NCBI GenBank assembly: GCA_944319945.1
Contig: CALUFN010000005.1
Span: forward strand, 1-64,000
From: an uncultured Prevotella sp.
GTDB taxonomy: Bacteria > Bacteroidota > Bacteroidia > Bacteroidales > Bacteroidaceae
DNA length: 64,000 nucleotides
Direction: 5' to 3'
Made by a program: the position numbers and the translations under genes. Under the pieces are notes generated by a model that saw only the letters and a program-made list of their open reading frames with translations, was not told where the DNA came from and did not search any database. Positions within the stretch are counted from its first letter, which is position 1. The number at the start of each line of letters is the position of its first letter. Below, one piece after another: positions 32,561 to 42,054 of the stretch.

Positions 32561-34996
32561 TCAGATGTTGGCTATGCTCATTATATTTGCAAACACGCCA
32601 GCAGCCGTCACACTGGCGCCCGCGCCGTATCCCTGAATAAGCATCGGATACTCCTTGTAACGCTCGGTGGTAAGCATGACGATGTTGTTAGAGCCTTCAA
32701 GGTTATAGAACGGATGGCCCTTTTCCACCTCTTGCAGTGACACGTCGGTATGCCCCATGTCCATTCTCGCGACGAAACGCCAACGCTTGCCTTCGGCTTC
32801 GAGCTGCTTGCGGCGGCGTTCAAAATCGTCGTCGAGCAAGGGGAGATTACGCCAGAAGTCTTCAAGCGATCCCTTGAAGAACGACTCAGGAACGAACAAA
32901 TGCTTCTCCACATCGTCAAGCTCGATCTTATAGCCTGCCTCGCGCGTCAATATTACAAGTTTGCGCACCACGTCGGTACCGCTCAGGTCTATCCTCGGGT
33001 CAGGCTCGCTGTAACCTTGTTCCTTAGCACGCCTTACGGCCTCAGAGAGTGGAACGTCAGCCGACAATTCGTTGAATATGAAATTAAGCGTGCCGCTAAG
33101 CACCGCCTCTATCTTCAAGATGCGGTCTCCCGAATTGCAGAGGTCGTTGATCGTGCCAATAATCGGCAAGCCGGCACCCACGTTAGTCTCGAAGCGGAAC
33201 TTCACACCTCGTGCCAACGCCGTATTCTTCAGCTTTACGTAGCTGTCATAATCGGACGAGGCGGCTATCTTATTCGCCGCTATGACGGATATGTTGTGCT
33301 CGAGAAAATCCTGATACAGCGCCGCTACGTCCTTGCTTGCGGTGCAATCCACGAACACACTGTTGAAAATGTTCATCCCGATCACCTCTTCACGCAGGCG
33401 GCCGATGTCGGTAGGCGAAGATTGCGACAGCAGTTCACGGTAATTGTCAAGGTCGATACCGTCACGGCAGAACACGGCATTGCGACTGTTGGATATGCCC
33501 ACAACGTTCAGCTTCAGCCGTCTGTTCTGCTTCAGTTCCTCGTATTGCGACCTGATCTGCTCTATCAGCTTGCTGCCTACGGTGCCTATGCCGCAGATGA
33601 ACAGGTTCAAGACGTTATACTCCGAGAGGAAGAACGAGTCATGAATGACGTTAAGCGACTTGCGCAGGTACATCCCGTGTATTACGAAAGAGATGTTAGT
33701 CTCCGACGCTCCCTGGGCACAAGCTATCACGCTGATGCCGCTTCGGCCAAGCGTGCCGAACAGTTTTCCGGCAATACCGGGCACGTGCTTCATGTTCTCG
33801 CCTACTATCGCAATCGTGGCGAGTCCGCTTTCGGCATGCATCGGAAACATTGCGCCGGTCTCGATCTCCTTTGCAAACTCTTCGTTGAGCACCTTGACGG
33901 CTTCGTCGGCGTCTGAGTCCTTGACGCCTATAGACGTAGAATTTTCAGACGAAGCCTGGCTGACGAGGAACACCGATATGCCGTTCACTGCGAGGGCGGT
34001 GAATATTCGCCTGTTAACTCCTATCACGCCTACCATCGAAAGGCCCGTTACGGTGATCAGCGTTGTGCCGCTGATGCTCGATATTCCCTTGATTACCTTA
34101 GTGTCGTTGTCTATCTTACTTTGAATTATGGTACCCTTGCCGTCGGGGTTGAAAGTGTTTTTCACCCTGATAGGGATGTTTTTCACGCAGACGGGATATA
34201 TCGTCGGCGGATAAATCACCTTCGCTCCGAAGTTGCAAAGCTCCATCGCTTCCTTGTAGCTTAGCTCGTTGATGGTGTAAGCCGTAGGTATAACGCGCGG
34301 GTCTGCCGTCATGAATCCGTCTACGTCAGTCCAGATTTCAAGCACGTCGGCATCGAGCGCGGCTGCAATGATGGCCGCCGTATAGTCACTGCCGCCGCGC
34401 CCGAGATTGGTAATCTCGCCAGTGTGCTTGTCCCTGCTGATGAAGCCCGGCACGACCGACACGGGCGGAAGGTCGGTGAAAGCGGCGCACACGAGCCTGT
34501 TGGTCAGCTCGCTGTCAAGCATGTTCTTATGGTTCTTATGCTCGGTTCTGATGAAATCCCGAGCGTCGAACAGCCTTGCGCCCTTCACCAACGCAGCCGT
34601 GATGCGCGAGCTAAGGCGCTCACCGTAACTTACGATAGCGTTTTGCGTCTTCTCGCTCAGGTCGTGAATAAGATACACGCCGTAATAAATGCTTTTCAGT
34701 TCATCGAAAAGAGCGTCTAAATCATTCCCCAGCTCATCGCGCTTGGCGTCGTCGGTTATTACGGCGTTTATCATGTCATGATGACGGCTTACCATCAGGT
34801 CAAATTCGTCCTTGTAGCGTTCGTCGCCGTCAAGTGCCAGCTGCGCCGTGTAAATCAGCTTATCGGTGATGCCGCCCAGCGCGCTGACTACTACTACTAT
34901 CGGCTGCACGCATGCTTCCTTCTCAACTATATTCTTTAAGCTCAGTATGCTTTTTACCGAACCAACGGATGTTCCTCCGAATTTTAATACTTTCAT
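32561..34996 (-). CDS. thrA: Bifunctional aspartate kinase/homoserine dehydrogenase
   Basis: Cytoplasmic bifunctional enzyme of 811 residues for the first and third steps from aspartate towards threonine. The start at 34996 (MKVLKFGGTSVGSV) is the kinase hallmark. The kinase domain covers about 1-290, with GRGGSDYTAA and EIWTDVDGF. Two ACT regulatory domains lie at about 310-450. The dehydrogenase domain begins near 465 with ICGIGTVGSKLIEQ and contains AANKIAAS, ETNVGAGLPIIG, LSGTLNFIFNEL and YSEPDPRIDLSGTDV. It is the first gene of the operon with a consensus promoter. The leader is too short for a Thr attenuator peptide. Confidence 0.97.
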   Translation of the reverse strand: MKVLKFGGTSVGSVKSILSLKNIVEKEACVQPIVVVVSALGGITDKLIYTAQLALDGDERYKDEFDLMVSRHHDMINAVITDDAKRDELGNDLDALFDELKSIYYGVYLIHDLSEKTQNAIVSYGERLSSRITAALVKGARLFDARDFIRTEHKNHKNMLDSELTNRLVCAAFTDLPPVSVVPGFISRDKHTGEITNLGRGGSDYTAAIIAAALDADVLEIWTDVDGFMTADPRVIPTAYTINELSYKEAMELCNFGAKVIYPPTIYPVCVKNIPIRVKNTFNPDGKGTIIQSKIDNDTKVIKGISSISGTTLITVTGLSMVGVIGVNRRIFTALAVNGISVFLVSQASSENSTSIGVKDSDADEAVKVLNEEFAKEIETGAMFPMHAESGLATIAIVGENMKHVPGIAGKLFGTLGRSGISVIACAQGASETNISFVIHGMYLRKSLNVIHDSFFLSEYNVLNLFICGIGTVGSKLIEQIRSQYEELKQNRRLKLNVVGISNSRNAVFCRDGIDLDNYRELLSQSSPTDIGRLREEVIGMNIFNSVFVDCTASKDVAALYQDFLEHNISVIAANKIAASSDYDSYVKLKNTALARGVKFRFETNVGAGLPIIGTINDLCNSGDRILKIEAVLSGTLNFIFNELSADVPLSEAVRRAKEQGYSEPDPRIDLSGTDVVRKLVILTREAGYKIELDDVEKHLFVPESFFKGSLEDFWRNLPLLDDDFERRRKQLEAEGKRWRFVARMDMGHTDVSLQEVEKGHPFYNLEGSNNIVMLTTERYKEYPMLIQGYGAGASVTAAGVFANIMSIANI

Positions 34997-35053
34997 TTTT
35001 AAGTATGTTTTTAGCCTGATAAAGACAGGTAAGTTTTCAGTTAAAATTGGTGA

Positions 35054-35083
35054 CAAATTTAGCAATATTTCTCTTTATGGCAA
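35054..35083 (-). promoter_or_regulatory. Promoter of the thr operon
   Basis: On the minus strand, TTG (35081-35083), a 19-bp spacer and TAAATTTG (35054-35061). The predicted leader is about 50 nt before the thrA start at 34996. Confidence 0.7.
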
Positions 35084-35443
35084 TAAAAATATGCATTAAA
35101 ATGCAATTTTAGCATGAAAACGCACAAATTTATTACAAACAAGATAAGCTCCGCAGCCCAACGCCAATACTACTGCATGCATCTTACATTATGTCACGAA
35201 TATTGCAATTATCGTTTCATCTTGATTTCCATTAACGCTCCACAAGCCCGTCAGTATGAAATTCCGCACACGTGCCGGCAAATAAGCCGGTTTAAGGCGT
35301 GCAAACGTAAGCAGTACAACGTCAGCATGTTAAACGAAAAGCGGGTGCGAATGTGCAAGAAATTTTAGGTTTTAGCGGCTAAAAACGAGTCTGAAACGCG
35401 GCCAAACGCAGCCCATACTGGCGCAAAAGACTACTCCCGGCAA

Positions 35444-35464
35444 TGCGAAATGCAGCATTTCGCA
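35444..35464. repeat. 21-bp palindromic intergenic element
   Basis: Arms TGCGAAATGC and GCATTTCGCA around a single central A form a perfect palindrome. The element at 56261-56281 agrees at 17 of 21 positions and that at 27749-27769 is a more degenerate relative, so this is a dispersed intergenic family. Confidence 0.6.
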
Positions 35465-35738
35465 ACACAAAAGGTAAGCAATCGGCTACAGATAGGCAAC
35501 GTTTCACTGCAGCATTCGCCATATCTACCGTAAACCACGCTACCTGAACGCCGCACGCCGGCCTATCAAGCTAAAAAACACGGACAAACAGCAACTGACA
35601 CAATGACACGTTACGGCCGCTCGGCAACTACAAAACATCACAGCCTAGCATTGAGCCACGCAACCACAGCGCATGCGTGATTTGGGTTAAAACAGCAATT
35701 AATACCTATGCCACGTCGCCCTTTACGAGCAAAATTGC

Positions 35739-35746
35739 TAACTTTG
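35739..35746 (+). promoter_or_regulatory. -7 element for the FAD-dependent protein
   Basis: TAACTTTG fits TAnnTTTG, about 105 bp before the start codon. The -33 box is not clear. Confidence 0.45.
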
Positions 35747-35850
35747 CACCATAAATACGGAACGCATAAAGCCATCCGTAAAACGACTAACACGGCCTAA
35801 CGCCTGGCATAAGCAGGATATAACCACGGCCGAAAACCACATTAAGCCAC

Positions 35851-37419
35851 ATGACCTACGAATTAGACCTGCGCCTGCTGCCCCGGCAAGCGGCCAACGA
35901 AACGACCATAAAAGAAACCGTAGCCCGCGAAAAAGGGCTTGACGCAAGAACGATAACCCACGTAAGGACGCTGAGGCGGAGCATCGACGCACGCCAAAGA
36001 ACCGTGTACGTAAACCTGAAAGTCAGGGTCTACGTAAACGAAACGCCCGAAGACGACGAATACGAGCACACGGAATACCGCGACGTATCGTCGGCCCCGG
36101 CGGTCGTAGTGGTGGGAGCCGGCCCGTGCGGACTGTTCGCCTCGCTGCGCCTCATAGAGTTAGGATTGCGCCCGATAGTAGTGGAAAGAGGCAAGGACGT
36201 GCATGAACGGAAAAAAGACATAGCCTCGATAACAAAGACACAGAAGGTTGACCCAGAGAGCAATTACTGCTTCGGTGAAGGAGGAGCCGGGGCATACTCT
36301 GACGGGAAACTGTACACGCGCAGCAAGAAACGCGGAAACATACGCAAGATACTCAACGTGTTTTGCCAGCACGGAGCGTCGACGGCAATACTGGCCGACG
36401 CGCATCCGCACATAGGCACCGACAAGCTGCCGCGCGTGATAGAGAACATGCGCTCGACGATACTGCGCTGCGGCGGCGAGGTACACTTCATGACGAAGAT
36501 GACCGGACTGATAATCAGCGGCGACACCGTAGAAGGCATCAAGGCGGTAAACGCCGTAAACGGCGGCGAAAAAGAGTTTCGCGGCCCCGTAATACTAGCC
36601 ACGGGCCACTCGGCACGCGACGTCTACGCCTATCTTGACGACAACGGCATAGAGCTTGAGGCTAAGGCCTTAGCCGTAGGAGTGAGACTGGAGCATCCAG
36701 CCGAGCTGATAGACCAAATACAATACCACGACAAGAACGGGCGCGGACGCTGGCTCCCGGCCGCCGAATACAGCTTCGTCACCCAAGTAGACGGGCGCGG
36801 GGTCTACTCGTTCTGCATGTGCCCGGGAGGCTTCGTGATACCGGCAGCCACCGGACCGGGGCAGATAGTGGTCAACGGCATGAGTCCGAGCAACCGAGGC
36901 TCGCGCTGGTCTAACAGCGGAATGGTGGTGGAAGTGCGCCCCGAGGACACCGGCCGGGCCGATGACAGGCTCTGCATGATGCGCTTTCAGGAGAGCATCG
37001 AGCGCGCATGCTGGCAGCAAGGCAACATGAGGCAGACCGCACCTGCGCAGCGTATGGTAGACTTCACCCGCTCGCGCTTAAGCTATGACCTGCCCAAAAG
37101 CTCTTACGCTCCCGGACTGATATCAAGCCCGCTCCATTTTTGGCTGCCCGACATCGTAAGCAAACGCCTGCAGAAAGGCTTCGAGACGTTCGGACGCATG
37201 AGCTGCGGATTTCTCACTAACGAGGCTGTGCTCATCGCCGCCGAGACAAGAACGTCGTCGCCCGTCAGGATCTTACGCGACGGCATTTCCCTGCAACACG
37301 TCAGGCTGCACGGTCTCTTCCCCTCGGGCGAAGGCGCAGGATACGCCGGAGGCATAGTGTCGGCCGGCGTGGACGGTGAGCGGTGCGCCGACGCCGTGAA
37401 GGCGTACGTCGGAGCATAA
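35851..37419 (+). CDS. FAD-dependent dehydrogenase (COG2509 type)
   Basis: Flavoprotein of 522 residues. An N-terminal domain (about 1-85) with many charged strands precedes a Rossmann fold with VVVGAGPCGLFASLRLIELG and VVERG (about 90-125). Later blocks are CFGEGGAGAYSDGKLYTR, PVILATGHSARDVY, VGVRLEHPAELIDQIQY, YSFCMCPGGFVIPA and the C-terminal LFPSGEGAGYAGGIVSAGVDG that closes the FAD site. This is a widespread uncharacterised family; the CMCPGG motif suggests a redox-active or substrate-binding role. It is monocistronic with no pathway context. Confidence 0.85.
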   Translation: MTYELDLRLLPRQAANETTIKETVAREKGLDARTITHVRTLRRSIDARQRTVYVNLKVRVYVNETPEDDEYEHTEYRDVSSAPAVVVVGAGPCGLFASLRLIELGLRPIVVERGKDVHERKKDIASITKTQKVDPESNYCFGEGGAGAYSDGKLYTRSKKRGNIRKILNVFCQHGASTAILADAHPHIGTDKLPRVIENMRSTILRCGGEVHFMTKMTGLIISGDTVEGIKAVNAVNGGEKEFRGPVILATGHSARDVYAYLDDNGIELEAKALAVGVRLEHPAELIDQIQYHDKNGRGRWLPAAEYSFVTQVDGRGVYSFCMCPGGFVIPAATGPGQIVVNGMSPSNRGSRWSNSGMVVEVRPEDTGRADDRLCMMRFQESIERACWQQGNMRQTAPAQRMVDFTRSRLSYDLPKSSYAPGLISSPLHFWLPDIVSKRLQKGFETFGRMSCGFLTNEAVLIAAETRTSSPVRILRDGISLQHVRLHGLFPSGEGAGYAGGIVSAGVDGERCADAVKAYVGA

Positions 37420-37519
37420 ACCAAGCGGAGCAAACGACAAGCAAGACCGCTGCCGCACTGTTTGCGCACACAAAACGCCACTTTGTTGTGTGCACGGCCC
37501 TTGATTTATCAATATTTTC

Positions 37520-37550
37520 TTTGCGTTTCGCCCAAATTTCATTAACTTTG
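37520..37550 (+). promoter_or_regulatory. Promoter of the LacI-uxaA unit
   Basis: TTTG (37520-37523), a 19-bp spacer and TAACTTTG (37543-37550) match the consensus. The predicted leader is about 60 nt. Confidence 0.7.
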
Positions 37551-37615
37551 CCCTCGGATTAACCACTGCTTACAACTACAAGATTTTTAAGGTTCTGCAA
37601 AAACAGATAGACGTT

Positions 37616-38680
37616 ATGGATGAGAAAATTAGGATTAAGGACATAGCCGAGAAGTCGGGAGTTTCCGTCGGTACGGTAGACAGGGTGCTCCATAACCGGC
37701 CGAATGTCTCAAAATCGTCGAGGGAGAAGGTCGAATCTGTTTTGAAAAGTATCAACTATCAGCCCAACATGTACGCAAGCGCGCTTGCATACAACAAGTC
37801 GTACACATTTTATTGCATCATACCCAAACACGAATCAGAGGCTTATTGGGACGAAATAGAAGAAGGAGCCAACAAGGCATGCGAGGCCAGGCGCGACTTC
37901 CACATAGACGTGAAGATGATGTACTACGAGAGATTCGACAGCGCGACATTCACTAAAGAATGTAACAAATGCCTAAACGCCAATCCCAACGGCGTAATTG
38001 TAGTACCGAGCGAATTAGACACGACAAAACGATTCACCGACAAACTGCACGAACGCAACATTCCCTTCATCCTGCTTGACTCGTACATGCCCGACCTGAA
38101 ACCTTTGTCTTTCTACGGTCAAGACTCGTTCTGCAGCGGATACTTCGCAGCAAAGATGCTGATGCTGATAGCCTCAAACGAGAAGGAGATAATGCTGATG
38201 AAACAGACCAAGCACGGCAAAGTGGCAAGCAAGCAACAGGAAAACCGCGAAGTTGGCTTCAGACACTACATGCAAGACCACTACCCCCACATCAAGATTT
38301 GCGAACTCGACCTGCCCCTGAACGAAGACAAGGAGAAGTATGACTCGATACTGGAAGACTTCTTCACGTCGCATCCGCAAACACACCACTGCATAACCTT
38401 CTGCTCTAAAGGACACATAGTAGGCGAATTTCTGCTGAAGACCAACCGCCGCGACATACAGATAATGGGTTACGACATGGTGGAACGCAACGCCAGATGC
38501 CTGCGCTTAGGCTCGATATCGTTCCTGATAGCCCAACACGCGTTCATGCAAGGCTACAACTGCGTGAACACGCTGTTTAAGGCGATAGTGCTGAAAAAGA
38601 AGGTAGACCCCGTAAACTATATGCCAATAGAGCTGTTGTCAAAAGAAAACATCGACTTTTACAGAAGAACTCAGTTATAA
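37616..38680 (+). CDS. LacI-family transcriptional regulator
   Basis: Protein of 354 residues. The helix-turn-helix and hinge cover about 5-60 (IRIKDIAEKSGVSVGTVDRVLHN, then SSREKVESVLKSINYQPN). A sugar-binding periplasmic-type domain (about 65-350) follows, with IDVKMMYYERFD, VVPSELDTT, FILLDSYMPDL and VARNARC-type segments. The downstream altronate dehydratase gene begins 27 bp later, so the protein most likely answers to a hexuronate intermediate and controls this unit and perhaps other uronate genes. The inducer is inferred, not seen. Confidence 0.9.
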   Translation: MDEKIRIKDIAEKSGVSVGTVDRVLHNRPNVSKSSREKVESVLKSINYQPNMYASALAYNKSYTFYCIIPKHESEAYWDEIEEGANKACEARRDFHIDVKMMYYERFDSATFTKECNKCLNANPNGVIVVPSELDTTKRFTDKLHERNIPFILLDSYMPDLKPLSFYGQDSFCSGYFAAKMLMLIASNEKEIMLMKQTKHGKVASKQQENREVGFRHYMQDHYPHIKICELDLPLNEDKEKYDSILEDFFTSHPQTHHCITFCSKGHIVGEFLLKTNRRDIQIMGYDMVERNARCLRLGSISFLIAQHAFMQGYNCVNTLFKAIVLKKKVDPVNYMPIELLSKENIDFYRRTQL

Positions 38681-38707
38681 AATCAACCATTAAAACAAAT
38701 CATTAAT

Positions 38708-40204
38708 ATGGAAAAAGCACCTTTCATAAAGATTAACAAGGCCGATACCGTAGTAGTCTGCTTGAGGAACTACCAAAAAGGAGAGACCATAAGCATAGAC
38801 GGCAAGGACATAACAGTGATGCAAGACACGCCGGCCGGCCACAAAATCCTGATAACCGACACGCCGGCCGGCACCAACATAATAAAATACGGATACCCGA
38901 TAGGACACGCGAAAGAGAATCTCGCCGCAGGCCAATGGGTCAACGAAAACAACCTGAAAACCAACCTCTCAGGCACGCTTACGTATGAATACAAGCCGGT
39001 AAACGAGGAACTCGACATTCCCGTAGAGAACCTAACATTCAAGGGATACGTGCGCAAAAACGGCGAAGTAGGTATCAGAAACGAGGTGTGGATCGTTCCT
39101 ACCGTAGGTTGCGTCAACGGCATAGCCGAGCGCTTGGCCAACATGCTGGCCGAAGAGACACGTCTTGAAGGCATTGACGCGGTACACGCTTGGCACCACA
39201 ACTACGGCTGTTCTCAATTGAGCGAAGACCACGAGAACACGCGAAAGGTGCTTCGCGACATAGTGTTGCACCCCAACGCAGGAGCGGTGCTCATACTGAG
39301 CTTGGGATGCGAGAACAACCAGCCCGACCAATTTGAAAAGCTACTCGGCGACTACGACAAGGAGAGAATCAAGTTTCTCGTAGTGCAGAAAGTGCAGGGA
39401 GACGAGATAAACGAGGGTATGAACATCCTGCGCTCGCTTTATGACATTGCGAAAAACGACAAGCGTACAGACTGTCCGCTTAACGAACTGCGAGTAGGAC
39501 TGAAATGCGGCGGCAGCGACGGTTTCAGCGGCATTACCGCCAATCCGCTTGTAGGCGAGTTCTCCGACTTCCTTGTAGGGCAAGGCGGCACATCGATATT
39601 GACTGAAGTGCCTGAAATGTTCGGAGCGGAGACTATCTTAATGAACAGATGCAAGAACGAGGAACTGTTCAACCAGACCGTAAAATTGGTAAACGACTTC
39701 AAGGAATACTTCCTCAGCCACGGCGAGCCCGTAGGCGAAAACCCGTCGCCTGGAAACAAGGCCGGAGGCATATCCACGCTTGAAGACAAGGCTCTCGGAT
39801 GCACACAGAAATGCGGCCGCGCTCCAGTAAGCGGCGTATTGGGATACGGTGACCGTCTGAAGGTGAAAGGACTTAACCTGCTGTCAGCACCCGGCAACGA
39901 CCTCGTAGCCTCTACGGCGCTTGCCGCCGCTGGTTGCCAGATAGTATTGTTCACCACGGGCCGCGGCACGCCGTTCGGCACATTCATACCGACAATGAAG
40001 ATTTCGACGAACAGCAACCTGTTCAACAACAAGCCCAACTGGATTGACTTCAATGCCGGTGAACTGGTAGACGGCACGGATATGAAATCACTGCTGCGCA
40101 AGTTTATTGATAAGATCATCGCTGTGGCCAACGGAGAAAAGACCTGCAACGAGAAAAACGGATACCGCGAGATCTCAATCTTCAAAAACGGCGTAACGCT
40201 TTAA
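38708..40204 (+). CDS. uxaA: Altronate dehydratase
   Basis: Fe2+-dependent enzyme of 498 residues that converts D-altronate to 2-keto-3-deoxy-gluconate in galacturonate breakdown. An N-terminal SAF-like domain (about 10-100) is joined to the large dehydratase domain (about 110-490) with GYVRKNGEVGIRNEVWIVPTVGCVNGIAE, HNYGCSQL, LSLGCENNQ, LKCGGSDGFSGITANP, FTTGRGTPFG and PTMKISTNS. The several Cys residues are candidate metal ligands. It follows the LacI regulator closely. The usual partners uxaB, uxaC and kdgK are not in this window. Confidence 0.93.
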   Translation: MEKAPFIKINKADTVVVCLRNYQKGETISIDGKDITVMQDTPAGHKILITDTPAGTNIIKYGYPIGHAKENLAAGQWVNENNLKTNLSGTLTYEYKPVNEELDIPVENLTFKGYVRKNGEVGIRNEVWIVPTVGCVNGIAERLANMLAEETRLEGIDAVHAWHHNYGCSQLSEDHENTRKVLRDIVLHPNAGAVLILSLGCENNQPDQFEKLLGDYDKERIKFLVVQKVQGDEINEGMNILRSLYDIAKNDKRTDCPLNELRVGLKCGGSDGFSGITANPLVGEFSDFLVGQGGTSILTEVPEMFGAETILMNRCKNEELFNQTVKLVNDFKEYFLSHGEPVGENPSPGNKAGGISTLEDKALGCTQKCGRAPVSGVLGYGDRLKVKGLNLLSAPGNDLVASTALAAAGCQIVLFTTGRGTPFGTFIPTMKISTNSNLFNNKPNWIDFNAGELVDGTDMKSLLRKFIDKIIAVANGEKTCNEKNGYREISIFKNGVTL

Positions 40205-40216
40205 TATTTAAAATAC

Positions 40217-40240
40217 ATTACGGCGGGCTACGGCCCGTAA
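40217..40240. repeat. Short GC-rich palindrome after uxaA
   Basis: TTACGG and CCGTAA flank a GC-rich centre 15-35 bp past the uxaA stop. It may end the transcript, but no T-run follows. Confidence 0.35.
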
Positions 40241-40329
40241 CAATGTTACTGTCTCAAGTCGGTGGCACAACATCATGCCGCCGACTTGATTTTATCACCC
40301 ACTCATTAACGGATATAATTCAGGCAAAA

Positions 40330-41160
40330 ATGAAGATTCTATACCGAAATTTCATAAAACTCTTATCTTTCGGCGCATTCGACACCGCCGGCAGCGTGGA
40401 ACCTATGTCTGAATACAAGTGGAACAAGCTACTGCTTGTAGCAAAAACTTTCAACGCCCAGGATTTCATCTCCAACGGAATATGCAAGGCGTACAAGGCA
40501 GACGAAAAATCAATACCTAGCCGCATCCATGAAACGGCACAAGGCTACATTACGGCCACCCCTACCACCGCTGACAAAAAAGCGGGGAAGATAACCAACA
40601 CGTACCACAGAAAGGAAAAGAAATTCGCCAACCCATTGCTTAACAGGAAATACAACAATCTGGTATTCGACGAAATACACAGCATCGACACGTCGATCGA
40701 GTCATTAATGTTTATGAATAAACTGATAGACAACATCAATACAATATTAAACTCATGCATAAACTTTAAGACGCTGGCCGAACTCGGCTCGTATCTCAGG
40801 GAAAGCGGCGACAAGATAGACTTCGTAAAAATAGACAAATGGATAAAGGCCTTAAGGATAAGGAAACTCTGCGACCTGATAGGACACTACCTCATACTGG
40901 TTTTCGGGTTTGAAGCCGAGGAATTGCCATTCATAAAAAGTCCGGAAGACAAACAACTATCAAAAGTAAGCCTGAACCTTGAACATTACCTGCAAGGACA
41001 GCATCAATCCGTCCGCATCGAACAAGAACGGCCTGGAAACCTAAACCCAGTAAGCAGGCCTAACACCCACCCGATGAAATACTTTTCATATCACCCGATT
41101 GAAACGTCAAGCCGCATGGTGGCCAACATAGTGAAAAGTCTTTCAAACATTGATGAATAA
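40330..41160 (+). CDS. Conserved Bacteroidales protein of unknown function
   Basis: Predicted cytoplasmic protein of 276 residues; the start at 40330 (MKILYRNFIKLLSFGAFDT) looks right because homologous Bacteroidales proteins, as I recall them, begin this way. The segment EPMSEYKWNKLLLVAKTFN is the other recognisable block. It is mainly helical with no membrane segment or signal peptide. The last 45 residues are Pro- and polar-rich. I cannot assign a function. It has no operon partner: uxaA ends 125 bp upstream and the GH25 gene has its own promoter. Confidence 0.7.
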   Translation: MKILYRNFIKLLSFGAFDTAGSVEPMSEYKWNKLLLVAKTFNAQDFISNGICKAYKADEKSIPSRIHETAQGYITATPTTADKKAGKITNTYHRKEKKFANPLLNRKYNNLVFDEIHSIDTSIESLMFMNKLIDNINTILNSCINFKTLAELGSYLRESGDKIDFVKIDKWIKALRIRKLCDLIGHYLILVFGFEAEELPFIKSPEDKQLSKVSLNLEHYLQGQHQSVRIEQERPGNLNPVSRPNTHPMKYFSYHPIETSSRMVANIVKSLSNIDE

Positions 41161-41179
41161 CTAAAATTATATAAATTTC

Positions 41180-41210
41180 TTTGATATCCAAGCTATTCGG
41201 TGTACCTTTG
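41180..41210 (+). promoter_or_regulatory. Promoter of the GH25 gene
   Basis: TTTG (41180-41183), a 19-bp spacer and TACCTTTG (41203-41210) fit the consensus. The leader would be about 90 nt. Confidence 0.65.
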
Positions 41211-41306
41211 CATTAATGTTAATCACACACGGTAAATGCGCAAGACGCAAGACGGCAGCATAACCAAGTACAGTGTGTCCCAATGCGAAAAATAAGAATT
41301 TTCATA

Positions 41307-42017
41307 ATGAAACGACATATATTATTTCTCATCTGTACATTATTTTCATTAAGCATCCAAACGACAAAGGCACAGAATGACGAAAGCAACATACAATGCG
41401 AAGACACTTGCCGACACGTACACGGAATTGACTTAAGCCACTATCAGGGCGAAGTGTTTTGGGAAAACGTGGGAGCTAACAGTAAAATGGCCTACGTTTA
41501 CCTAAAGGCAACTGAAGGCAGCACGCATATAGACAAGACCTACGAGCGCAACATAGAACTTGCGCATAAAAACGGACTGAAGGTAGGTTCTTATCATTTC
41601 TTCCGTCCGAAAACCGACCTCACCAAACAGCTTGAGAACTTCATGTCGCAATGCCGACCGGGAGATCAAGACCTCATACCGATGATCGACATTGAATCTA
41701 CGGGCGGATTGAAGACCGAGGAATTTTGCGATTCACTGTTCAAATTCCTCGACTTGGTAGAACAGGCCTACCGACAGAAGCCCTTGTTGTACACTTATAC
41801 CAATTTTTACAACAAGCATCTTAAGGGAAAAATCGACGAATACAAACTAATGATAGCACAATATTCAGAAGAAAAGCCCCAACTGGCCGACGACAGGGAT
41901 TACACGATGTGGCAATATACGGCTAAAGGACGCATCAACGGAATAAACACATACGTTGACAAGAGCCGCTTCATGGGGCGTCACAGCATGAGGGAAATCA
42001 GATTCAAACATTTCTAA
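41307..42017 (+). CDS. GH25 lysozyme (muramidase)
   Basis: Exported enzyme of 236 residues predicted to cleave N-acetylmuramyl bonds in peptidoglycan. The start at 41307 gives a signal peptide (MKRHILFLICTLFSLSIQTT, cleavage after KAQ); an ATG 24 bp upstream is possible. The GH25 barrel shows HGIDLSHYQGEVFW with the first catalytic Asp, YLKATEGSTHIDKTY, SYHFFRP and the catalytic pair in IPMIDIES. The WQYTAKGRINGI block near the end is typical. The zinc-ribbon membrane protein gene follows 37 bp later. Confidence 0.93.
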   Translation: MKRHILFLICTLFSLSIQTTKAQNDESNIQCEDTCRHVHGIDLSHYQGEVFWENVGANSKMAYVYLKATEGSTHIDKTYERNIELAHKNGLKVGSYHFFRPKTDLTKQLENFMSQCRPGDQDLIPMIDIESTGGLKTEEFCDSLFKFLDLVEQAYRQKPLLYTYTNFYNKHLKGKIDEYKLMIAQYSEEKPQLADDRDYTMWQYTAKGRINGINTYVDKSRFMGRHSMREIRFKHF

Positions 42018-42054
42018 ACGATATAAAGGCAATTAAAAATAAAGGATTCTACGA

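Larger units (their letters stand above)
34997..35850. other. Gene-free stretch of about 850 bp
   Basis: It lies between the divergent thrA and FAD-protein genes. The thrA promoter is at the left end and a -7 element for the FAD protein at the right end. A reading frame of 84 codons at 35114-35368 has no start context, and its Cys/His/Arg-rich composition is unlike its neighbours; I do not accept it. The middle is degenerate sequence with a perfect palindrome at 35444-35464. Confidence 0.6.

Noticed and set aside
34997..35060. Threonine attenuator leader peptide before thrA
   Set aside because: The predicted leader is about 50 nt with no run of Thr or Ile codons and no terminator.
35114..35368. 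84-codon frame in the thrA upstream region
   Set aside because: No promoter-start context, Cys/His/Arg-rich composition and no family resemblance.
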